Shown here one piece after another: positions 1 through 5,575 of a stretch of DNA of 11,187 bases. The stretch's first letter is position 1, and the number at the start of each line of letters is the position of its first letter. The position numbers and the translations under genes were made by a program. Origin of the DNA: Spirochaetales bacterium (GTDB taxonomy: Bacteria > Spirochaetota > Spirochaetia > Treponematales > UBA12059); NCBI GenBank assembly GCA_004525355.1, contig SPCK01000034.1:1-11187 (forward strand), in the 5' to 3' direction. A model generated the notes under the pieces. The model saw only the letters and a list, made by a program, of their open reading frames with translations, was not told the DNA's origin and ran no database searches.

Positions 1-34
1 CCAAGGCCCGCACAGCGGGCGACGCTACGAACAC

Positions 35-1426
35 ATGGAGAGACACACTCGGGTACATGGCCTCGCCGCGGACATCAGGCGCGAGGTCAGGGAAGCGATA
101 CGCGCCCCGGCGATGGACGAGAAACGCGCGCTCCGCGACGAACTCAGGCGGCATTCGCGGGAGGTCGGCACGGGCAAGTGGGACGCCGATCTCAAGGATT
201 CGGACTACTTCAAGCCAGGTTCGGAAGAACTGGAAAACGATTTTTCCCGTTACCGCGACAAGATCGAGGATAAGGCAAGAAAATCCGGTGCCGGTTTCCT
301 GGGCAACCTGCTATCCTTCATCGGAGTAAACGCCCTCCTGTGGTACATCAACCTCCATTTCGCCAGCGGTATGCTCTGGGCGGCCATCGTAACCGCAGCC
401 TGGGGAACCGGCATCGTCAGCAACTTCTTTGCCATGATCCGCGGGCGATCCAAGGTGGCCGAGATGGAAAGGATGCCGGTTCTCGCGCCCGAGCCGCTTG
501 ACGTCTACAAGAAGCTCAACCGTGTCCGGGACAGCATGGCAATGCACACGGCAAGCATCGTGTCGGTACCGGCCCTGCTCTTCATCATCAACCTGATCAC
601 TTCCCCACAGTTCCTCTGGGCGGCTATCCCGTCCGGGATCATGGCCCTGAGCTTCCTTGGCCACCTGGCTTCATATCCTGTTACCAAGCGCGGCCTGGAG
701 AAGAAACTCTTCCGCTTGCTCGGCGTGGAATCCTGGAGGGAACTGTTCTCCGGCGCCAGGAATAGGCGCGAGGCTGCCAAGGCATCGGGACCGTACGCGA
801 ACCTCTATGCCGAGGCTGCCACGGTCCGGGACGAAATCGTCCGGGCCATCAAGACCGACAAGGCTTACGCGGCCGAGTTTGACAAGGACATGATTCCGAC
901 CCTGGATCGCTACGTCGATCAAGTCAAACTCCTGACCCAATCGGTCAACGAGATAGACGCCATCGTGGCCACGATCCCGCTGGCCGACCTGGCTAAAGAC
1001 AAGGCCAGCTTGGAGTCCAAGATGGGGCAGACCGAAAGCCAAGGCATGAAAATCGAGTACCGGCGCTCGATAGACGAGATCGAGCGGCAGGAAAGCGCGT
1101 GCAAAGACTTGGAGGACCAAAGGGAAGTGCTGAAGCTTCGCCTCGGGTCATCGGTCAACAGCCTCAAGCAGCTCAAGATCGACATGGCGCGCATGAAAGC
1201 CCTACCCGACGCCAATGAACACCGCGCTCTCGAGGAGATCAGGCGGAAGGCCGCGGAGATGACCGGCTACCTGGACGACTTGAAGGTCGGCTACGAGGAG
1301 AGCCTCAAGGATCCCTTCGAGGAGCTGGAGCGGTTGGCGGCGGAGGCCGACGAGCGAAAGCGAATCAGCGACAACGGCTCAGGCGGTACTGGCGACCAGG
1401 ACGGTTCAGAAGCATCCAACCGTTGA
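35..1426 (+). CDS. Membrane protein with duplicated 2TM domain and C-terminal coiled coil; function unknown
   Basis: I do not recognise a specific function. From the ATG at 35 the protein is 463 aa. Residues 1-85 are charged and probably cytosolic. Two similar hydrophobic hairpins follow at about 88-135 and 170-215. Both carry the pattern ALL-x2-INL-x6-LWAAI (residues 100-118 and 180-198), so the 2TM-type unit appears duplicated, giving four membrane helices. Residues 255-445 are highly charged and helical, with a likely coiled coil around 340-440, and the tail is Gly/Ser/Asp-rich. The ends are predicted to lie in the cytosol. The start is uncertain: no Shine-Dalgarno precedes the ATG, and the frame stays open back to the window edge, so the gene may begin upstream. 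The stop codon overlaps the -35 box of the following tRNA gene. A membrane-anchored scaffold is possible but is a guess. Confidence 0.8.
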   Translation: MERHTRVHGLAADIRREVREAIRAPAMDEKRALRDELRRHSREVGTGKWDADLKDSDYFKPGSEELENDFSRYRDKIEDKARKSGAGFLGNLLSFIGVNALLWYINLHFASGMLWAAIVTAAWGTGIVSNFFAMIRGRSKVAEMERMPVLAPEPLDVYKKLNRVRDSMAMHTASIVSVPALLFIINLITSPQFLWAAIPSGIMALSFLGHLASYPVTKRGLEKKLFRLLGVESWRELFSGARNRREAAKASGPYANLYAEAATVRDEIVRAIKTDKAYAAEFDKDMIPTLDRYVDQVKLLTQSVNEIDAIVATIPLADLAKDKASLESKMGQTESQGMKIEYRRSIDEIERQESACKDLEDQREVLKLRLGSSVNSLKQLKIDMARMKALPDANEHRALEEIRRKAAEMTGYLDDLKVGYEESLKDPFEELERLAAEADERKRISDNGSGGTGDQDGSEASNR

Positions 1427-1452
1427 CAGGCTCCCGCCCTTCAAATTAAACT
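1423..1452 (+). promoter_or_regulatory. Probable sigma-70 promoter of tRNA-Arg
   Basis: A perfect TTGACA lies at 1423-1428, and its TGA is also the stop codon of the upstream gene. The best -10 is TAAACT at 1447-1452 (18-nt spacer) or TTAAAC at 1446-1451 (17-nt spacer). The mature tRNA starts 12 nt after the -10, leaving only a very short 5' leader. Confidence 0.6.
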
Positions 1453-1464
1453 GCCCGGGCGTTT

Positions 1465-1538
1465 GACTCGGTAGCTCAGTTGGATAGAGCGGCTGCCTCC
1501 TAAGCAGCAGGTCGCAGGTTCGATTCCTGTCCGGGTCA
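1465..1538 (+). tRNA. tRNA-Arg (anticodon CCT)
   Basis: This 74-nt sequence folds into a complete cloverleaf. The acceptor stem 1465-1471 pairs with 1531-1537 (7 bp, one T-G wobble). The D stem is GCTC/GAGC, and the anticodon stem GCTGC/GCAGC (1492-1496, 1504-1508) encloses a 7-nt loop. The T arm GCAGG/CCTGT (one wobble) encloses TTCGATT. The anticodon CCT at 1499-1501 reads AGG codons. An A at D-loop position 20 and discriminator A73 agree with arginine identity. The 3' CCA is not encoded, so it would be added by tRNA nucleotidyltransferase. The gene stands alone between its own promoter and a terminator. Confidence 0.97.
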
Positions 1539-1547
1539 AAGTCATGG

Positions 1548-1577
1548 AAAACGGCCGCCCTCTCGGGCGGCCGTTTT
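1548..1577. terminator. Bidirectional intrinsic terminator between tRNA-Arg and the MATE gene
   Basis: A perfect 13-bp hairpin with arms 1548-1560 and 1565-1577 and a TCTC loop. The core arm is CGGCCGCCC, flanked by AAAA on the left and TTTT on the right. It ends the tRNA transcript on the plus strand and, read from the other side, the MATE transcript that stops at 1609. Confidence 0.9.
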
Positions 1578-1608
1578 CTATGCGCGCCGGATCATGGCGT
1601 CGCTCGTC

Positions 1609-3015
1609 CTAAACCGTATCGGGGTCCAGCGCCTTCTTCCAGCGACCGCTCTTGAAATACAGGCCGCCGGCTGTCGCGGTCAGGAAGTTGGAGACGAACA
1701 TCGCTATCCAGATCGACAGCGGTCCCAGGTCGGTCAGGTAGGCCAATGCGTAGGCCAGCGGTACCCGTATTACCCAGAGCCGTATCACCGACAATACCAT
1801 GATGATACGCGTGTCGCCCGCTCCTTGGAACGCGCCGGTCAGGGCCATGTACAGCCCGAACATCAACAGCGACGGATTTACCACCTTGAACATGAGGTCC
1901 CCGAGACGGATAGCCTCCGCGTCGTTCACGAACAGGCGCACGAGTTCCCCACCGAAAAAGAAAGCCAGCAGGAGGAACGGCACCTCGAATACCACGATCA
2001 AGCTCAGGGCCGATCTGACCGTCCTCCGGACTGTCGCGTGGTCCCGGGCCCCCATCGCCTTGCCGACGAGGCTCGTCGTCGCATTGGCCATGCCTTGGGT
2101 CGGTATGTCGAACATCCGCATGATCCGGTTTCCTACCCCGAAGGCGGCGATGGCGGCGGTCCCGAACCGGTTGACCACGCCCTGCAAAACCGTGAACCCG
2201 AACGCGGACAGAGCCTGCCCGACGCTTGAAGGCAGGCCGATCTTGAGCAACAGCCCCCATGCACGCCGGTCTGGTCGCATCGCGGCCAGACTGAGTCTCA
2301 AACCGGCTTTGCCTCGCGCAAGTACGATCAGGGCCAGTACCGCTCCGATCCCCTGAGACAGTACCGTGGCTATGGCGGCTCCTGCCACACCGAGCGCGGG
2401 AAACGGCCCCAGCCCGAAGATGAGCAGCGGATCCATGATGACATTGACTGCGATGGCAAGCAGGTGCACCTTGAGCGGCGTAACCGTATCGCCAACCGCC
2501 GTGAATGAAGCCTGCAACACGAAATAGACAAACATGAAGGGAATACCAAGAAACACGATCGTCATGTACGTAAATGCATAGCCGTATACTTCCTCCGGGG
2601 TGGACAGGAGCCTGAGGATAGGCCCAGCGAGTGCTACGCCAATCGCTGAGAGCACAATGGAGGCTACCGTGAGCAAGGAAGCGAGCTGGTTCATGTAATG
2701 GTTCATCTTTACTGCATCGTTCTTGCCCCGGGACTGCGAGATCAGGGTAGTTCCAGCGCCCGAGAGTCCCATGCCGAACACGATAAGGAAGAAAACCAGG
2801 CTGAACGAGATGGAGGGCGCGCCGATCTGGGCCGTTCCCAGCTTGCCGAGGAAAAACGCGTCTGTCAGGTTGTAGACAGTTTCAATGACGGATCCAACCA
2901 TCATGGGCAAGGCGAGATTCAAGAGGAGGCGGGCCTCGGAAAACCATCCCTGGGGTCGGACGGCAGGAAGTATTTCCGGTAGTGCGAGCGGAGAATCGTT
3001 GAAATGATTTCTCAT
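1609..3015 (-). CDS. MATE family multidrug/toxin exporter
   Basis: A 468-aa inner-membrane protein, the usual size for a 12-helix MATE transporter. Such proteins export drugs, metabolites or toxins in exchange for Na+ or H+. Two homologous halves are visible: residues 31-235 begin with NLALPMMVGSVIETVYNLTD, and 255-455 begin with KIGLPSSVGQALSAFGF. The paired loop motifs FTAVGDT (171-177) and FQGAGDT (396-402) mark the two-fold pseudo-repeat typical of the family. The substrate cannot be inferred. The chosen start (ATG at 3013-3015) gives an N-terminus of about 30 residues before helix 1. A longer open frame to 3270 would run through the divergent symporter gene and is rejected. No Shine-Dalgarno sequence precedes the ATG; instead TACAAT ends 6 nt upstream, suggesting a leaderless mRNA. 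Confidence 0.93.
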   Translation of the reverse strand: MRNHFNDSPLALPEILPAVRPQGWFSEARLLLNLALPMMVGSVIETVYNLTDAFFLGKLGTAQIGAPSISFSLVFFLIVFGMGLSGAGTTLISQSRGKNDAVKMNHYMNQLASLLTVASIVLSAIGVALAGPILRLLSTPEEVYGYAFTYMTIVFLGIPFMFVYFVLQASFTAVGDTVTPLKVHLLAIAVNVIMDPLLIFGLGPFPALGVAGAAIATVLSQGIGAVLALIVLARGKAGLRLSLAAMRPDRRAWGLLLKIGLPSSVGQALSAFGFTVLQGVVNRFGTAAIAAFGVGNRIMRMFDIPTQGMANATTSLVGKAMGARDHATVRRTVRSALSLIVVFEVPFLLLAFFFGGELVRLFVNDAEAIRLGDLMFKVVNPSLLMFGLYMALTGAFQGAGDTRIIMVLSVIRLWVIRVPLAYALAYLTDLGPLSIWIAMFVSNFLTATAGGLYFKSGRWKKALDPDTV

Positions 3016-3021
3016 GTCGGC

Positions 3022-3051
3022 ATTGTACTCTTGCGGTCCGGCAATGCACAA
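3022..3051 (-). promoter_or_regulatory. Candidate leaderless promoter of the MATE gene
   Basis: On the minus strand TACAAT (3022-3027, 5 of 6 to consensus) is followed by exactly 6 nt and then the ATG at 3015, which places transcription start at the A of ATG. The -35 is weak: TTGTGC at 3046-3051 with an 18-nt spacer, or TGTGCA at 3045-3050 with 17. A weak -35 may mean an activator is needed. Confidence 0.5.
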
Positions 3052-3058
3052 CCTCGCC

Positions 3059-3087
3059 TTGACGCTGTATCGGCGCCGAGGTATGCT
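3059..3087 (+). promoter_or_regulatory. Candidate leaderless promoter of the SDF symporter gene
   Basis: TTGACG (3059-3064, 5 of 6), a 17-nt spacer and TATGCT (3082-3087, 4 of 6) are followed by 6 nt and then the ATG at 3094. The expected +1 is the A of the start codon. It faces away from the MATE promoter; the two -35 regions are only about 7 nt apart. Confidence 0.65.
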
Positions 3088-3093
3088 CCGGCC

Positions 3094-4314
3094 ATGAAGA
3101 TTTGGTTGAAATATCTGATCGCCATCGGACTCGGCATTGCGCTCGGCCTGGTCCTGCCTGCCGGCCTCACGGTACTCGGAACCCTCGCTACCATCTCCCT
3201 GAACCTGGCGCGCTATGCTCTTGTCCCCCTCATATTCTTCTCCCTGCCCATCGCCGCACAGGAGCTGCACGAGGACAAGAAACTCCTGAGGATAGCGACG
3301 CGAACAACGCTATACGCGATTGCTTCTGTGTTCCTTCTTGTGCTGGTAGGAATCCTTGGGGCCTTTGCCCTTTCTCCTGGTCGGATACCCTTGAGCGCCG
3401 ATACGGCTTCACTGAGCTCAGACTTGCCAACCATTTCTTCGCTTGCGATCAGGTTGTTCCCGGCCAATGCGATGTCCGCCGTACTCGATTTCGATTACCT
3501 GCTCCCTCTTGCGATCCTGGGCGTCGTCCTGGGCATGGCGTTCTCTTTCGATCGGACGGTTACCAAGCCCCTGCACAGCCTGTTCGATTCGGCTTCACAT
3601 GTTCTCTGGCAGATCAACAGCTTCATCGTCGAGATATTCCCGCTTCCATTGATAGCCCTGGCTGCCGCGCGAACAGTATCCCTTGCCTCGTCGCCGAGGA
3701 TGGGCCTGTACTTTAACCTGATCGCCGTAGTCGTAGCCGAGGTGGTATTCGTCTGCCTGCTTGTGATACCGCTTGTCCTGTACCTTGTCGATCGCAAGTC
3801 CAATCCATTCAAGACCTTGTACGGCCTCCTTGGTCCCGCGCTCCTGGGTCTGTCAGCAGGGCACGCTCTCGCGCCTGCAGGTGCGCTGGCCAAGCACCTC
3901 AAGGAGAGCCTGGGTGTTCGCAGGCGAGCGGGAGCAGTGGCCCTGCCTTTGGCACTATCCTTCGGGCGCGCCGGTAGCGCCATGGTCAGCGCAACGGCGT
4001 TTATCGTCGTTCTCAGTTCCTATTCAAGCTTGGGGCTGGGATCCGGGACGATTCTCTGGATTCTCGGGTTCGTACCCCTGAGCGCCCTGCTCCTTGGCGC
4101 CGCCTCCGCTTCGGGTCCGCTTGCCGCCCTGTTGTTCCTCTCTGCAAGTTATGGCAGGGGATTCGAGTCGGGTTACCTGCTCATGGTACCCGCAGCACTT
4201 CCGCTCATGGCGGCAGGAACCTTCCTCGATACGATATGCGCAGGCTGCATCGTCAGGCTTGGAGCCGTCGCCGAGGGCTACACCACAGAAAAGCCTGCGC
4301 GTCACTTCATCTGA
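3094..4314 (+). CDS. Divergent dicarboxylate/amino acid:cation symporter (DAACS/SDF family)
   Basis: A 406-aa polytopic inner-membrane protein, close to the usual family length. The first helix (residues 5-25) and the helix order match GltP/DctA-type transporters, which take up glutamate, aspartate or C4-dicarboxylates with Na+ or H+. The diagnostic C-terminal half is recognisable but altered. The serine-rich HP1 tip is replaced by GHALAPAG (256-263) before the conserved KHLKESLGV. The NMDGT cation-site motif is replaced by GRAGSAM (291-297). The Gly-rich HP2 tip reads GAASASGPL (335-343). The final substrate helix reads FLDTICAGCIV (377-387), keeping an Asp but lacking the usual RT, N and GD residues. 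Substrate and ion coupling therefore cannot be assumed. The start at 3094 is favoured over an upstream ATG at 3004 because it begins at the normal first helix and fits the promoter spacing; the upstream one overlaps the MATE start. Confidence 0.85.
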   Translation: MKIWLKYLIAIGLGIALGLVLPAGLTVLGTLATISLNLARYALVPLIFFSLPIAAQELHEDKKLLRIATRTTLYAIASVFLLVLVGILGAFALSPGRIPLSADTASLSSDLPTISSLAIRLFPANAMSAVLDFDYLLPLAILGVVLGMAFSFDRTVTKPLHSLFDSASHVLWQINSFIVEIFPLPLIALAAARTVSLASSPRMGLYFNLIAVVVAEVVFVCLLVIPLVLYLVDRKSNPFKTLYGLLGPALLGLSAGHALAPAGALAKHLKESLGVRRRAGAVALPLALSFGRAGSAMVSATAFIVVLSSYSSLGLGSGTILWILGFVPLSALLLGAASASGPLAALLFLSASYGRGFESGYLLMVPAALPLMAAGTFLDTICAGCIVRLGAVAEGYTTEKPARHFI

Positions 4315-4333
4315 GGCATCCTGTTGGCTTTGA

Positions 4334-4362
4334 TTGACTTTTCCCGCGGCCGGCTCTAGAAT
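4334..4362 (+). promoter_or_regulatory. Candidate leaderless promoter of the ptsN-like gene
   Basis: TTGACT (4334-4339, 5 of 6), a 17-nt spacer and TAGAAT (4357-4362, 5 of 6) are followed by 6 nt and the ATG at 4369. It has the same geometry as the promoter of the symporter gene just upstream. It implies that this gene can be transcribed on its own, with +1 at the start codon. Confidence 0.7.
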
Positions 4363-4368
4363 CGCGCC

Positions 4369-4815
4369 ATGAACCTGAAAAGCGTACTCTCCGCACGGAC
4401 GGCCGCAGTCGGCCTCGTCGCGCGTGATAAAACAGAAATCATTGACCAACTGCTCGAGGTGCTTGACAACACCGGGCTTCTTGAGAACCGCGAGGCCGCC
4501 CGCGCGGCTGTCCTGGAACGCGAACGCAAGATGTCTACGGGCATGAAAAACGGCATCGCCATCCCGCACGGCAAGACCGACGCGGTGAAGGGTTTGGTCG
4601 CCTGCGTGGCGGTTTCGGCCGAGCCAATTGATTTCGATTCCTTGGACGGCCTCCCCAGCCGCATCTTCATCATGACCCTCAGCCCGCCTGAAAAGACTGG
4701 CCCGCACCTGCAGTTCCTCGCGGAAGCAAGCCAATTGTTCAAGAGCGAAAAAAAGCGAGAGGCCGTTATCGCCGCCCGAACCGCGGAGGAGCTGGTAGCA
4801 ACGCTTTTGGGCTGA
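4369..4815 (+). CDS. ptsN: PTS EIIA protein of the fructose/PtsN family
   Basis: A 148-aa soluble cytosolic protein with a single EIIA(Fru/Ntr) domain spanning nearly its whole length. The phospho-acceptor histidine is visible in IAIPHGK (His67), preceded by the typical R-x5-TGMKNGIAIPH region. The second conserved His lies in TGPHLQFLAEAS (His113). In this family the phosphoryl group comes from EI and HPr/NPr. With no EIIB or EIIC domain here or next door, a regulatory PtsN-type role is likelier than sugar uptake, though this is inference. The gene lies 54 nt after the symporter and has its own promoter. No Shine-Dalgarno sequence is visible before the ATG. The product might sense phosphorylation state and control neighbouring transport, but nothing in the sequence shows this. 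Confidence 0.88.
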   Translation: MNLKSVLSARTAAVGLVARDKTEIIDQLLEVLDNTGLLENREAARAAVLERERKMSTGMKNGIAIPHGKTDAVKGLVACVAVSAEPIDFDSLDGLPSRIFIMTLSPPEKTGPHLQFLAEASQLFKSEKKREAVIAARTAEELVATLLG

Positions 4816-4823
4816 ACACTTAC

Positions 4824-4845
4824 ACTGGGTGCGATCGCATCCAGT
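4824..4845 (+). repeat. 22-nt hairpin-forming palindrome after ptsN
   Basis: The arms ACTGGGTGC (4824-4832) and GCATCCAGT (4837-4845) pair fully, counting one G-U, around a GATC loop. It starts 9 nt after the ptsN stop. No T-tract follows, so it is not a standard intrinsic terminator. It could stabilise the 3' end of the mRNA or be a DNA-binding site. Confidence 0.55.
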
Positions 4846-4945
4846 CCGGATGTCTCACACCGTGCCGCGAATTTTCATATATCATTATAATCTGTCCAAA
4901 CGTGACAAGGCCCATGGTATGTACTAAAAGGTCAGCAATAACAGA

Positions 4946-4980
4946 AAGGCCGCCGTCCCCAGGGGGAAGGCGGCCCTTTT
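4946..4980. terminator. Bidirectional intrinsic terminator between ptsN and groES
   Basis: GGCCGCC (4948-4954) pairs with GGCGGCC (4969-4975), and an inner CCC/GGG pairing lengthens the stem. It ends in CTTTT on the plus strand and CTTTC on the minus strand. It sits between the convergent ptsN and groES genes. The gap 4816-5030 otherwise holds a palindrome, an AT-rich stretch with TATAAT at 4886-4891, and no gene I can support. Confidence 0.8.
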
Positions 4981-5030
4981 CATGCTTGGCTGGATATATT
5001 CACCCGACCTGCATGCGCTTTGTTTTGTGT

Positions 5031-5297
5031 TCAGTCCAAAGTGGCCAGGACGTCGGCCATCTTGACGATAAGGTGCTCAGCGCCGTCGATCTTGATCTGG
5101 GTGCCGGCATACTTGTCGTACATTACCTTGTCGTTCTTCTTTACCTTGATGACTTCTGCATCGGTGCCAATCGCCACCACGATGCCGGTCTGGGTTTTTT
5201 CCTGGGCGGTCTGGGGGATGATGATGCCGCTGGCGGTCTTGGTATCGCCCTCCTGCACCTTGATAAGGACGCGATCTCCCAACGGATGTACCTTCAT
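5031..5297 (-). CDS. groES: Co-chaperonin GroES (Cpn10)
   Basis: An 88-aa cytosolic protein forming the heptameric lid of the GroEL folding chamber. The family start MKVHPLGDRVLIKV, the mobile loop (about residues 17-35) with its GroEL-binding IIIP patch (25-28), and the GIVVAIG strand (38-44) are all clear. The roof region between AIG and KNDKVMY (45-54) is about 8 residues shorter than in E. coli GroES, which explains the short length. The start at 5297 is set by an AGGAGG seven bases upstream and by the family N-terminus; the frame is open further upstream but should be ignored. No groEL is adjacent. The gene is divergent from ftsH, and the intergenic region holds a probable promoter but no CIRCE repeat, so HrcA control is not supported here. 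Confidence 0.97.
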   Translation of the reverse strand: MKVHPLGDRVLIKVQEGDTKTASGIIIPQTAQEKTQTGIVVAIGTDAEVIKVKKNDKVMYDKYAGTQIKIDGAEHLIVKMADVLATLD

Positions 5298-5344
5298 TCG
5301 TATTCCTCCTGAGCGTATTGAAAAGGGTATGGATTCGCCAGAAG

Positions 5345-5374
5345 AATGTACTGAATGCCAAGGCGGCGGGTCAA
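5345..5374 (-). promoter_or_regulatory. Probable groES promoter
   Basis: On the minus strand TTGACC (5369-5374, 5 of 6), an 18-nt spacer and TACATT (5345-5350, 4 of 6) would start transcription near 5338, giving a leader of about 40 nt that includes the AGGAGG ribosome-binding site. No TTAGCACTC-type CIRCE half-site was found near it. Confidence 0.5.
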
Positions 5375-5432
5375 GGAGAAATGAGCGATTCGGTATTGAA
5401 GTCTCCTCTTTTTCCATGCAAATGATGTGTGT

Positions 5433-5456
5433 GCTGGTCGTCCAGCGGTTTTTTCC
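5433..5456. other. Hairpin followed by T6 in the groES-ftsH divergent region
   Basis: GCTGG (5433-5437) and CCAGC (5442-5446) flank TCGT, and the plus strand continues GG then six T. This resembles a weak intrinsic terminator upstream of ftsH. The extended arm GCTGGTC (5433-5439) can alternatively pair with GACCAGC (5487-5493), so two exclusive folds are possible. I found no good consensus promoter for ftsH in 5298-5575. Confidence 0.35.
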
Positions 5457-5565
5457 GTACATTTATACAAGAACAGCGTCGGCGCGGACCAGCAGCTACG
5501 CGTCCGTGAAGGATCGTACAACGGCTGCCCGGATTACCGGTGGCTCAAACAGACAAGCAAAGGTC

Positions 5566-5570
5566 GGAGG
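5566..5570 (+). promoter_or_regulatory. Shine-Dalgarno fixing the ftsH start
   Basis: GGAGG lies 5 nt before the ATG at 5576. This selects that ATG over an in-frame GTG at 5540, which has no ribosome-binding site. Confidence 0.85.
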
Positions 5571-5575
5571 ATTTA

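Noticed and set aside
1465..1538. tRNA-Arg as an integration site for a genomic island
   Set aside because: No integrase, no repeat of the tRNA 3' end downstream and no change in composition were seen in the window.
3004..3093. N-terminal extension of the symporter from the ATG at 3004
   Set aside because: It would overlap the MATE start and cover both promoters; the start at 3094 begins at the normal first helix.
1609..3270. Longer 553-aa form of the MATE protein starting at 3270
   Set aside because: The extra 85 residues run antisense through the promoter and first part of the divergent symporter, are not membrane- or family-like, and the family N-terminus fits the ATG at 3015.
4831..4838. 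GCGATCGC octamer as a HIP1 element
   Set aside because: HIP1 is a cyanobacterial repeat; here it occurs as the centre of a larger hairpin and gene content does not suggest a cyanobacterium.
4902..5312. Plus-strand open frame antisense to groES
   Set aside because: It spans the terminator and groES on the opposite strand and lacks a ribosome-binding site.
5298..5575. CIRCE/HrcA operator for groES
   Set aside because: No TTAGCACTC-type inverted repeat is present on either strand.
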